From Gnetum montanum (lineage: Eukaryota > Streptophyta > Gnetopsida > Gnetales > Gnetaceae), in NCBI GenBank assembly GCA_015680685.1, contig MNCI01009275.1:312168-352712 (forward strand): DNA of 40,545 nucleotides, written 5' to 3'. Every line of letters starts with the position of its first letter. The stretch's first letter is position 1. The notes beneath the pieces were generated by a model that was not told the DNA's origin, made no database searches, and worked only from the letters and a program-made list of their open reading frames with translations. Both the position numbers and the translations under genes were made by a program. Of this stretch, positions 32,606 through 40,545 are shown one piece after another.

Positions 32606-33491
32606 TGATGAGTGATTAGTAGACCCTAGGTCCAACTATACGAATCACTAAGCATTCACACATGATCAGGTCAAATTTTGTGGACTTATATCCTTCTAAG
32701 TACACTAGTCTCTAGGAAGTGAAACTAACCATTGCAATCATTGTCTTCCCAATTGCACTTGTGAAAAACAAAGGTATGATTAAGTGCAATTGAGGCATAT
32801 GCTTTTTATCATTTTTATGTTTTATATTTTAAGTTTCCTAAGAATAAAGAATAATATATAAAATAAAATAATTAAATTACTAACTTAATTGAACTAGCTA
32901 CACCTAACTAATCCTAACATAAGCATCCATTCCCACTTTTCAAACATATCCTAAACATATTTGACACTACTAAGTTACCAAATGTTAAGCATTACTGGGA
33001 TTACCAAGCACCAAGTATATGCTCGAAGTGGTCATACTCATGTGCTTAATTAATCATGATTGAATTTAGCTTAATTGATTACTTAATTACTTAAAAAATT
33101 AAAGGAAATTGCATAAAACATTAAATGCATAAGTAAACAATTAATCTATTTCAAAGTGCTACAAGGTTTATCAAAAAGCTCATCTTTATTACCACACACA
33201 CTTCCATGCCTAGGTACAACAATGCTCAAATAAAGATCCATACACTCTTTAACTCCTACAACGAGAACTTAGAAAAATATTCTAACTTCCAAGGAAGAAA
33301 ACTACAAGAGCTCCACTACAACTATGATAAAAGATGTCATAAACACAGTGGGTGAGCATGTATTTATAAGTGAAAATAGATACTATGTCAATGATGCCAC
33401 ATCAATGCATCAAATCCCATGTCAATGTCATCACATCGACGCGGTTGCATCGATGGGGTTGCATCAACAAGGCCACATTAATGAGGGCTCA
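32606..33491 (-). repeat. LTR C, 5' LTR of E2
   Basis: Begins TGATGAGTGATTAG on the plus strand and pairs with LTR A (681-1503). The minus-strand TATAAATA is at 33361-33368 and AATAAA at 33185-33190. Upstream of the TATA box it has a short-repeat cluster of CATCGATG/CATCAACG-type words (33400-33478) that is shorter in A. The right end is placed by the CA rule and is uncertain by about 10 bases. Confidence 0.82.
33361..33368 (-). promoter_or_regulatory. TATA box of LTR C
   Basis: TATAAATA on the minus strand, followed by CATGCTCACCCAC as in LTR A. As the 5' LTR copy this would have been the promoter of E2. Confidence 0.7.
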
Positions 33492-33505
33492 TTGACGTAA
33501 CCTAG

Positions 33506-34075
33506 AAAACGTGACTCCTCACCTTGAGTGCCAAATCATAAGACTCATTAAGATTTTGTGGCTCATAGAATGAAAATTCCTATTGATACATCATTTTAAG
33601 ACCTTCTAAAAAGATTAAAGCCTATTCATACGTCTCTTAGTTTACCTTAGCTCGAAGGAATAGATCACAAAACTTAATGTAAAATTATTTGATTTCTTTG
33701 TCACCTTGCCTTAGGAATTTCAACTTCATAATGGTTTCATTCCTTTGATGAAACTATTTAAATTTTTTTCACAACTTTTATTTCATCATATTCCAATCTC
33801 TAATGAGTTGACTATTTTATTCTTCATAACCCTAGGACTCCTTTTTCCACCAAGTAGAAATCATTACTTCTAATTTGGATTTAGAAATAGGTACCCTTAA
33901 ATGATTTGATACCTCTTCCAACTCAAAATACTTTTCAAGTGCCTTTAGCCAAATTGAAAAAGCATTGGTGTCATCCATATCATTAAAAGTCTTCAATTCA
34001 ACATATGGAAGTCTTGTAGCATTACAAAACACTTTAGAAAGCCTTACCTCATCCTCCTCATCAAGCTTGCAAGGA
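33506..34075 (-). pseudogene. gag: E1 gag N-terminal half
   Basis: Capsid part of a Ty3/gypsy Gag. The minus strand shows LKTFNDMDDTNAFSIWLKAL and KYFELEEV (about 33900-33990), then STWW (about 33838-33850), matching the family pattern FxGxxDPxAFxxWLxxLExYFExxxV...ALTWW. Further on come FYIKFCDLFLRAKV and FLEGLKMMYQ (33600-33690) and a LALKV segment (about 33520), the usual end of the capsid domain. Reading stops at the edge of LTR C. The next part of the same gag, with the zinc knuckle, is at 362-680. A CCTAG is found beside both breakpoints (33501-33505 and 672-676). The gag lacks an upstream leader and LTR because E4 remains abut it at about 34090. Confidence 0.75.
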
Positions 34076-34104
34076 GAAGTGGTTGCCGTAGTTGAGAGCC
34101 CTTG

Positions 34105-34600
34105 AGATTCTCAACCTGTGAAACACATTATTTCAAAGAAAGTTCACTACAATGGTATATGAGCAATCCTTAATAGTAGTAACCTCCACCCACTTTATGT
34201 AATAATCTATGCATATAATAATGTATATCGTAATGTTGAAGGTCAAAGAAATGGGACTGATGAAGTTAATTTCCTACAAGTTGAGGGGTTCTATTGGTTA
34301 AATTGACTATTAACCAATCCTCCATATATGAGGTCATACCTCCCTCATGTTGACACTTATGACAACAATGCGCAAAAGTGTTAAGCATTATGGAACATGG
34401 TGGGCCAAAAATAGTTCATGAGCAATAGCTTCATCATATTTCTCTTTCCAGCATAGTGTCCACCACACATACCATGGTGCATGTGAGTCAAGATGACCTC
34501 TTGGCTTTCTTCTAGAACACATCATCTCATAAGGTTATTAGGGCATCTCTTGTAAACATGCTTTTTAACAACCAAGTAAGGTCTCACCTAGTGTAGGAAT
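34105..34600 (-). pseudogene. pol: E4 integrase fragment
   Basis: Minus-strand gypsy integrase. The zinc domain (about 34345-34500) reads MCGGHYAGKRN and YFWPTMFHNA, with CHKCQHEGG in another frame. The core start (about 34110-34260) reads EINFISPIS, IIICIDYYIKWVEV and VVNFL, matching the family GIDFIGPI...VATDYxTKWVEA. It breaks off before the second Asp of the DDE triad, near 34100, and E1 gag begins. Since E1 gag lies downstream on the same strand, the two cannot be one element in order. Confidence 0.7.
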
Positions 34601-35390
34601 TGTTGGATCTTTCATTTATCCCACCCAAGAGGAATCTTCTAGATCACTAGGTAATTAAGAATTTTTATGAACCATGGGCACTTACGTTTGCTCTTTGAGC
34701 TGAAAATGAAGTTACACATGTGGTCATTTGAAAAACCATCAAGAAACATACATTCTTCCTTGTTACCAATTTGTAGCCATAATAGATGGTTTGCCACCAC
34801 ATTCTTAGCCCCCTTGTGATCAATCATGTGAAGATCAAATTCTTATAAGAGAATCAAGCATCAAATCAAATGGAAATTGACATTGAATTTGTTCATGAGA
34901 AACTAGATTGTGCTATGATCAATGTGAATGAAGATTTTTCACCCTAGAACATAATAGCTAGATTTTTGCAGTGTAAAAATGATGGTCATCAACTTCTTTT
35001 TCATAATGGTGTAATTCAATTGAGTTTTATATTGCTTTCGCTAGCATAGTGGATGTAGTAGGGTCTCTTCTTATCATCAAACTACATTAGGATAGCACCC
35101 AATGCAAAATCAGAAGCATCTATCATAATATAAAAAGTTTGAGTCTAATTGGAGCTCTATAATATTGGGATTTGGGTTAGCCTTTCCTTTAGATATTGGT
35201 AGATATTTTTTTCATGTTCTTTGTTCTACAAGAATGGAATGTCTTTCTTTGCGAGCTCAAATAAAGGCTTGGCTATTCTATAATAATCTTTAAGAATCAA
35301 TGATAATAGGTTATGTAGCCAAGGAAAGATCACACCTCTTTAACTATAGTTTCAAAAGTAAAATTGATTAACAAAAAATTTAACATCATT
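34601..35390 (-). pseudogene. pol: E4 RNase H and RT end fragment
   Basis: Minus-strand remnant of gypsy pol. Starts near 35380 with SFLGY (family VRSFLGHAGFYRRF, the end of RT), then IMIDASDFALGA (about 35110-35140), KKRPYYIHYASES, a TxEKE-like region broken by frame shifts, and DHKGAKNVVANHL (34788-34826), the RNase H end of the Athila/Tat type. FSNDHMCNFIF and PWFIKILNYLV follow, as in the segment before the integrase zinc domain. RT catalytic motifs are absent; the element is truncated near 35390. Confidence 0.75.
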
Positions 35391-36334
35391 ACTCCCATTA
35401 GTTTAGAATATGTATATACCCATTTTCTAGTATAGATCTATGTTAAAGCTAAAAGGTACATGGAAGTGATTTTCAATTGTAATCTTAAAAGCTTCTTTTG
35501 GCAAAACTTAGGTGGATTCCAATAAAGCATAGATTACACATTTTTCATGTAATTTAGCATGGATGATGAATTTCAAAATTAAATGCAAATCTTCCCCAAC
35601 ATTTTGATAATATCCATAGGTACTTAATTAGACTAGTACAACTCTTGGTTTTCCAAGAGCTTTTGAAGTGATAAGTTAGAGATGGAAAAATTATATTCTA
35701 ACAAGAACTAAAAAGTATTCATGTGAATGAAGTATATTGAATTTGCATAACTTAAATTTCTTAATAAGAGTAATGACTTTTCCTCCTTCCTCTTGAAAGT
35801 ATGTTTCATCTAATTTTCATGGTCAAACAGAAAGCAATTAATGATTAATATATTTTTTTAAAAAAATATTCTTCATGTTGCTCTTATGAATTTTAATTTT
35901 GAAACTAAAATTGAATTACATCTATAGGCCCTATATATTTTTTTGGACAGTAGAAATATACATACTATGAATTTTAAAAATATCATTAAGAAAATTAAGT
36001 GTTCTTGCTAACATTTGGAGAAAATTAACCAAATTTGCAACTATAACATTCCATCCATGTCTAATGTGCTCATGTGGTATTGATCTTCAATTGTATTTGT
36101 ACTACATAGTTGACATATTTAACCATTGAAGATGAATATTTAGGTATTTTTAATTTTTAATGCAATTAATATTTCTTCTTGCCNTTAATAGTAATACTAA
36201 TAATTACTAGTTTACTTATTTATATAGTTTACATAGACTAATAGCATCCCTTAATGTATGATATTTGTAGGGAGTGTTGGAACCCTAAAAGAATTATCAT
36301 ATAGTTCAGTTAGAACTTTATAACTCAAAGTTGC
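35391..36334. other. AT-rich stretch, nothing recognised
   Basis: No coding remnant, repeat or RNA gene found by eye on either strand. Very AT-rich. A single ambiguous base lies at 36184. Confidence 0.4.
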
Positions 36335-36402
36335 CCACTAGAATCAAATTCATGACTTGGAGCTTTCAAATCAAGAATCTTACCACTAAGCTAACACCTT
36401 AT
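36335..36402 (-). repeat. tRNA-like SINE head or tRNA relic
   Basis: Minus strand contains a pol III box A, TAGCTTAGTGG (383-393 of the 36 kb block), and a box B-like AATTTGATTCT (36340-36350) 43 bases further, the spacing of a tRNA. Between them is CTTGATTTGAAAGCTCCAAG, which folds as a poor anticodon arm with GAA in the loop. A second copy with the same layout lies at 39300-39372. Confidence 0.55.
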
Positions 36403-36474
36403 TGTTAATGTATGCTATTTGTAGATTTCATTATGTTGGTAAATATAGCTATAAAAAATATTGTTTTTAAAATG

Positions 36475-37025
36475 AAGAATCAAATACATGCTCTATAATC
36501 AAAAGGATTAAAAATCAATAGAAGACAAAATATGTATGATGCGATTTTAATAACAACATAAATAGTGGTGAAATAAAAGGAATAATTTGAGGCCAAAATA
36601 TCCTTCACTAGTAATAGTTTTACTACCTAGTATTAATGTTCTAGTCAAAAGGTAAAATTTTAAAGATATAAGAAATAAAATTCAGGGAGGATGGTCAAAA
36701 TGAAGATAGGTTAGTTGTGTTCTATGTGATAAAATATCTCAATAAAAATAAAGGGAAAATTTTACATGATAGTAATCAAACCTACTATCTTATATGGTGT
36801 TGAATTTTAGCCAATACAAAATAGACATGAATAATAAATCATTGTAGTAGAAATGTGAACCCTTAGATGGATATTATATATTACCAAAAAACATAAATTG
36901 CATAATACAAAAATTAGAGAAATACTTGGAGTGGTCTTTATTGTAGATAAGTTGCAAGAATGACATCTTAGATAGGTTGCGCATATGCAAAGAAGATCAG
37001 ATAACAAGCCTATAAAGAAAGGCTA
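36475..37025 (+). pseudogene. LINE reverse transcriptase C-terminal fragment
   Basis: Plus-strand remnant of a non-LTR retrotransposon ORF2, C-terminal to the RT core. Reading through stops gives KTKYV and CDF near 36530, SGRMVKMKI near 36690, IKIKGKFYMIVIKPTILYG (about 36745-36800), then VVEM, TLRWILYITK, IREILGVVFIVDKLQ and HMQRR up to about 37010. Plant LINE proteins have the order KTEYMxCxF ... KxKGKFYxxxxRPxxLYG ... AEMRMLRWMxGxTxxDxIRNxxIRxxxGVxPIxxKxxExRLRWxGHVxRR, so the register is convincing. The catalytic FADD region is missing. No poly(A) tail seen at the end. Confidence 0.75.
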
Positions 37026-37569
37026 CTATATCACTATTCTAGGAAAGCCACCAAAAGAAATACCAAAAATACATAGAAATAAAAAATTGAAAATGATCTA
37101 AAGAAATTGCAAATAAATAAAGATCTATATCTTTATCTTTTGATTGAATAATATTTCATTCTACTTGTTGAAGGTTCTAGGTACACTAAACTAGAGAGGA
37201 ACAAGGGGATGAATCCTTTATCTAGTCTTTCTCTATAAGAAACTAAATGATCAACTTGTCCTTATATATCACCAAAAAACCAATCTTTAAATATGAGAAG
37301 AAAAGAACTAGCACCTCGTAGAATGAGTTGAATACCCAAAATAGGAGCCATTTATTCCTATCTTTCTATGTATAACTAGAAAAAGGGGACCCCTATTGTG
37401 TTCTCTTTTACTGTGTAGTATGTTCAAAACTATAAGGCCAATTTGAGAATGCTTTCTTCAAAGGAATTAAAAGTTTTAAAAGTTGTATGACACTTAAGGC
37501 TTGTCTACAGAAGTTAAATAGAACTCTAAATAGTTTGTAAACTGAGCTACTTTTTAAGGAAGGTGTCAT
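37026..37569. other. Unassigned stretch
   Basis: AT-rich, with A-rich runs at 37060-37110. No motif recognised on either strand. Confidence 0.35.
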
Positions 37570-37761
37570 TCAACTAGCTTCTAGAGGAGGCCTAATTGTA
37601 TCAAAAGACTTTGATCCTTTTTTGAGTCTTTTTTTGTCTTCCTTATCAAAATGATGATCCCCAAAAAGTCCCTTGGCCGTAATAAGAAGTAACCAAAGCT
37701 TTAATGAAATATTCGCATCTTCCAAAACAATTTCCTCCATACTAGCAAACAACATTACCAA
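37570..37761 (-). pseudogene. Unrecognised small ORF
   Basis: A 63-codon minus-strand frame with a hydrophobic centre (ISLKLWLLLITAKGLFG) and a Lys/Asp-rich second half. Composition is more protein-like than the neighbouring AT-rich random frames, but I recognise no family. It may be a remnant or chance. Confidence 0.2.
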
Positions 37762-38337
37762 ATTCTACTGAAGAAACCCTAATAAATAAACAAAATGTCA
37801 TAGTACTTATGTGGTGATATTAGTACATGAGGCCAACCAAGTGTATGCACTTTTCACCATTTAGTATTGTATACATTGACCTTGCCCCTCCAACTACTCC
37901 AATATATCTACCTCACTAAAAAATCTTAGAACACCTCCTTGGCCTAAAATTGATCATAGTTGATCATAGTACTGGACTTTGTCTTCATAATAAAGGTCCA
38001 TCATTTAGCCATTCACACTTAAACTTGAGAATTAAGCCTCCTCTAGAATTTTCCCTCCATTCCACACCTTTTTTCTAAAATGAATTTTGTCAAATATTCA
38101 ACATATTCTATGATCATTTCTATCTTAGGTATTTAGGAAATCTTCCTAGATAGACAAAAGATTATTATTATGTTATTGTGAATTGAAACAACGTCATGAG
38201 TTGTCAATTTGCACTTCTCAGTATTTTCCATTTATTTGGATGATATGATGGGTTAATTATTTGATTTATTGGTTTTAATGGTGACAATGAAGAAATTTCC
38301 TATTGGGTTGGCCATTATGTTTATTACTTTCCAAATT
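37762..38337. other. Unassigned stretch
   Basis: AT-rich sequence with no recognised gene. A direct 12-base duplication, TTGATCATAGTTGATCATAG, is at about 37950-37970. Confidence 0.35.
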
Positions 38338-38640
38338 CTAAGGACGTTTACTGTAGAATCTATAACTTACATCAAGGGTTGAGATGGGTGGTAGCAAATA
38401 GTCCTTGTTCTCCTTGACTAACACGATCTTGTGCATGACCAACCTTCTATAATGATAGACATTTATGACTATGTATTTGTAAGCTTGTAGATGTTGTTCA
38501 CCGAAAGGAATATCCAAAAAAGCCTTTAAAGATTTATATGTCTTTACCTGGGAAGCTAGAGGAATAAGTCCACGTTTAGTGGATATTCTAGCTTTAAGAA
38601 CATCCCCCTTATACAACTCCTCTTTGTAATAATGTTGTTT
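38338..38640 (-). pseudogene. Unrecognised ORF, about 100 codons
   Basis: Minus-strand frame that stays open from about 38640 to 38338, with a mixed, protein-like composition: KARISTKRGLIPLASQV, then FLDIPFGEQHLQAYKY, then VMHKIVLVKENKDYLLPP. It is the longest intact frame right of 35 kb and stands out from AT-rich surroundings. No family recognised; no signal peptide or membrane segment. An ATG lies at 38616, but the frame may start upstream as part of a larger broken gene. Confidence 0.3.
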
Positions 38641-38754
38641 TACATTATCTTAGCATCAACCAAAGGATCTTACTTTAGTGAGGTCCAACCAAAAATAGTG
38701 GGGTTTGGTTGATGTGGCAGATTAACCACCTACCTAGAAAAAATCCCCCACAAG

Positions 38755-38881
38755 GGATGGGGGTTTGGTGGGGCACCGGGCGATGGGGGGGTGGGGTGGG
38801 GCAGGGTGGGGGGGCACAGGGTGGAGGGGGGGGAAGGTGTGTGGGGGTTGGGGTGACTGGGTGAGTGGGTGGTGGGGGGCG
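38755..38881 (+). repeat. G-rich low-complexity tract
   Basis: About 125 bases of nearly pure G/T/A with many runs of three to nine Gs on the plus strand, from GGGATGGGGGTTTGG to GGTGGGGGGCG. G-quadruplex formation is plausible. Its Pro-rich minus-strand frame (38730-38933) is a shadow. Confidence 0.8.
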
Positions 38882-39008
38882 TCCAATGTGGGATGGGAAA
38901 TATAATCAAAGTAGATAACCCAAGGTTAATCACACCTAACTTGTTTTAGCCTTACCCACTCATCTCAACTCAAGCTTTGAAAGAGAACTAACACTAATGT
39001 TACTTTCG

Positions 39009-39028
39009 TTTTTTTTTTTTTTTTTTTT
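39009..39028 (-). repeat. T20 tract (poly(A) on minus strand)
   Basis: A run of 20 Ts. On the minus strand this is a poly(A) after sequence at 39030-39130, which could mark the 3' end of a retroposed sequence. I see no recognisable retroelement body. Confidence 0.4.
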
Positions 39029-39299
39029 GGATATCTCGAGCAACCAAATACATAAAGCAAGTACAATACATAAGCTTTTAGTTACATCGTGAGTCCTAGA
39101 CCTTTCTCTAACTATATCAATTGGTTGAGCAACTTTTGCAACTCAAAGTGGTGCATAAATCACCAACTTCTTAACTCTAAATCCTAAGGTAAGTGTCAAA
39201 CCCATAGAAGTAAAAGGGAAAAAAGAACTCGTGTAGTCAATTCCATTTTTTTGGGATAAGATTAGGATGATCATGTTATACTTAAACATTATTTAAAAT

Positions 39300-39372
39300 G
39301 AGGTTTTAGCTTAATGGTAGAAGTCTTATCATTGGAAAATCCCAAGTAATAGAATCAATTCCAGTAGGCAAT
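39300..39372 (+). repeat. tRNA-like SINE head or tRNA relic, second copy
   Basis: Plus strand has box A TAGCTTAATGG (39307-39317) and box B GAATCAATTCC (39352-39362), 45 bases apart as in a real tRNA. GAAAATCCCAAGT and CCAGTAGGCAA match the corresponding parts of the copy at 36335-36402. It is not a functional tRNA: the stems do not close well. Probably the 5' head of a tRNA-derived SINE family. Confidence 0.55.
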
Positions 39373-40008
39373 ATTATAAACAAAAAGATTTTGTAAAAGT
39401 AATTTTAAAACCAATACTAGTTCAATGGATCCAAGGGACATAAGTAAAATTTATGTGATCCAATAAGTCCAATAGAGAACCTTAATGAACACAAGTAAAG
39501 GTGGTGTGATTTAATGGTATGGTCTCATAAGTAAATTAGATCCAGCATTAATGTTGTTCAATAGGTTCAATAGATCTTAGAAAGTCTCAATGGACATAAG
39601 TAAAAATTAAACCCAAAAGGGTCTCGATATAGGACATGAACAAGAAAATAAAGAATTAGAATAATGCACAAAATGCAAAACATAAAGTTGTCATTGTAAA
39701 ATGTGAAAACCAAAATTTTAATTAAATCAGTTATGTCTAATTCAATGGTTATAACTTTTGACTAAAACTTTTAATGTAAATACATTTAAAACTACTAAAT
39801 TCTATTCTTTCTTTTCAAAGTTTAAAAAAATTAGTTTTAAAAAATAAAAGGCTAATAAGAAAAAAGAAAAATTAATGTGAACCAACACTAATCATCCTCC
39901 TTGTTGGATTGTAAAAAAGAGGTATCAACTATAAATTGATGTGGTAGAAATGATGATGCTTAAATGGATATTTAATGTTTCAAGAAGATATAAATTGTAG
40001 AATACTAC
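39373..40008. other. Unassigned stretch with weak internal repeats
   Basis: AT-rich. Two degenerate copies of a block with TTCAAT...GGACATAAGTAAAA lie at about 39420-39480 and 39560-39610. No gene seen. Confidence 0.35.
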
Positions 40009-40124
40009 TGATGAGACGTGATTCGCATAGGCCGTGATATCGCATACGTGATATCGTGGCTATCGCGATATCATCTCGTCCCCTGCGATATCGCGTACGT
40101 GATATTGTGGTCCGCCACCATATC

Positions 40125-40132
40125 TATAAATA
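40125..40132 (+). promoter_or_regulatory. TATA box of LTR F
   Basis: CTATAAATAAGAGG, the usual plant LTR promoter context. Transcription would start about 30 bases downstream, near CTTATTTCCTCATCC. Confidence 0.65.
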
Positions 40133-40298
40133 AGAGGCAGCTCTCCCTTATTTCCTCATCCTAGGCTAGAAGTAGGGAAACTCTGGCAAATTGATCACTC
40201 CAGAGATTGAATATTTTCCATGTGCCCGCAGCAGGAGTCCTAAAGTGAACAGATCTTTATTCGAGCAACATTGTACCTGAACACAAGTTGTGTATGGC

Positions 40299-40304
40299 AA
40301 TAAA
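40299..40304 (+). terminator. Polyadenylation signal of LTR F
   Basis: AATAAA in GGCAATAAAGATAAGC, conserved in LTRs A and C on the minus strand. It lies about 170 bases after the TATA box, giving a short R region. Confidence 0.55.
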
Positions 40305-40401
40305 GATAAGCTTCTTGGATAAACCTTGTAGTGCATGGAATAGGATTTATTACATGTTATTTACTACCTATTATTTATTACTTTCTTTAATGCGGAATAA
40401 G

Positions 40402-40545
40402 TATGACTTGATTACGAGCATTTAAGGATGTGTACGGTTGATCAAGGAATCAGTTGCTCAGAGTACGACTTGATTACGAGCATTTAAGGATGTGTACGGT
40501 TGATCAAGGAATCAGTTGCTCAGAGTACGACTTGATTACGAGCAT
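40402..40545 (+). repeat. 62-bp tandem repeat at window end
   Basis: Two full units (40402-40463, 40464-40525) and 20 bases of a third, starting TACGACTTGATTACGAGCAT. Units differ at one base (TATGAC against TACGAC). Near identity points to recent expansion or an assembly artefact at a contig end. Confidence 0.9.

Larger units (their letters stand above)
681..33491 (-). mobile_element. E2, Athila-like Ty3/gypsy element, host of E3
   Basis: Full-length but dead LTR retrotransposon on the minus strand. The 5' LTR is C (32606-33491) and the 3' LTR is A (681-1503). They are clearly the closest pair in the window and differ mostly by transitions and small indels. Next to LTR C is a tRNA-Asp-type primer-binding site (32586-32604), and next to LTR A is a polypurine tract (1504-1522). 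Between them, in minus order, come gag (N-half 31074-32440, C-half 11700-12186), protease, RT, RNase H and integrase. Gag is interrupted by E3. A tRNA-Asp primer is the known Athila type. Subtracting E3 leaves about 13.9 kb, which includes two extra LTR-like blocks of unclear origin. E2 sits inside the gag of E1. Confidence 0.75.
40009..40545 (+). repeat. LTR F, partial, runs off the window
   Basis: Plus-strand LTR related to A, B and C. From AGATCTTTATTCGAGCA to AATAAAGATAAGCTTCTTGGATAAACCTTGTAG it aligns with the reverse complement of A and C (where AATAAAGATAAGC and GATAAACCTTGTAG recur). It has TATAAATA (40125-40132), AATAAA (40299-40304), a U3 cluster of GATATCGC palindromes (40034-40107) and a 62-bp tandem repeat (40402-40545). 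The start TGATGAGACG is a guess from the TG rule. CpGs are much better preserved than in A-C, so it is probably younger. Confidence 0.7.

Noticed and set aside
36335-36402. Functional tRNA-Phe gene
   Set aside because: Box B is mutated, the anticodon and acceptor stems do not pair, and there is no terminator T-run.
36807-37007. Minus-strand Cys-rich 66-codon ORF
   Set aside because: It is antisense to the LINE fragment, which explains the sequence better.
38880-38900. ATCCCACATTGG on the minus strand as a plant snRNA/7SL upstream element
   Set aside because: Similar to RTCCCACATCG, but no TATA or snRNA sequence follows at the required distance.

Overview
This window looks like intergenic heterochromatin from a large seed-plant nuclear genome. 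It is made almost entirely of old, nested LTR retrotransposons. I saw no intact gene and no bacterial or organellar gene set. The plant origin is inferred from Athila- and Tat-type Ty3/gypsy elements, primer-binding sites matching tRNA-Asp and tRNA-Asn, GT-AG introns, tRNA-like SINE heads and a LINE fragment. Heavy decay in every element would suit a gymnosperm such as a conifer or cycad, but the species cannot be read from this sequence. One N at 36184 and an end inside a tandem repeat suggest a draft contig.

The main structure is a three-level nest. Element E1 (minus strand) is a chromovirus-like gypsy element. Its gag is split, with the N-terminal half at about 33506-34075 and the zinc-knuckle half plus protease at about 150-680. 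The gag is interrupted by E2 (minus strand, 681-33491), an Athila-like element with LTR C (32606-33491), a tRNA-Asp-type primer-binding site, gag, protease, RT, RNase H, integrase, a polypurine tract and LTR A (681-1503). E2's own gag is interrupted by E3 (plus strand, 12192-31068), a Tat-clade element with 1.7-kb LTRs, a tRNA-Asn-type primer-binding site, a polypurine tract and a perfect 5-bp target duplication, CAACC. All coding regions carry stops and frameshifts.

E3 has the Tat-type second (archaeal-like) RNase H between RT/RNase H and integrase. Unusually, about 6.5 kb separates its protease (ends 17790) from its RT (from about 24334). That insert holds a decayed antisense gene (18554 to about 22180) with at least six GT-AG intron candidates and a protein resembling plant-mobile-domain or plant-transposon-type proteins. 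The segment is bracketed by short repeat arrays and ends at a strong plus-strand splice acceptor (24333).

The 3' part of E2 (1504-7440) is less clear. It holds a long broken ORF (1794-4628) and two more LTR-like blocks of about 830 bp (4650-5485 and 6418-7248), whose partners I could not assign. Right of the nest lie RNase H/integrase remains of a further gypsy element E4 (about 34105-35390), two tRNA-like SINE heads, a LINE RT C-terminal fragment, a G-rich tract, and the start of a better-preserved plus-strand LTR (40009 to the window end) with a GATATCGC palindrome cluster and a 62-bp tandem repeat.
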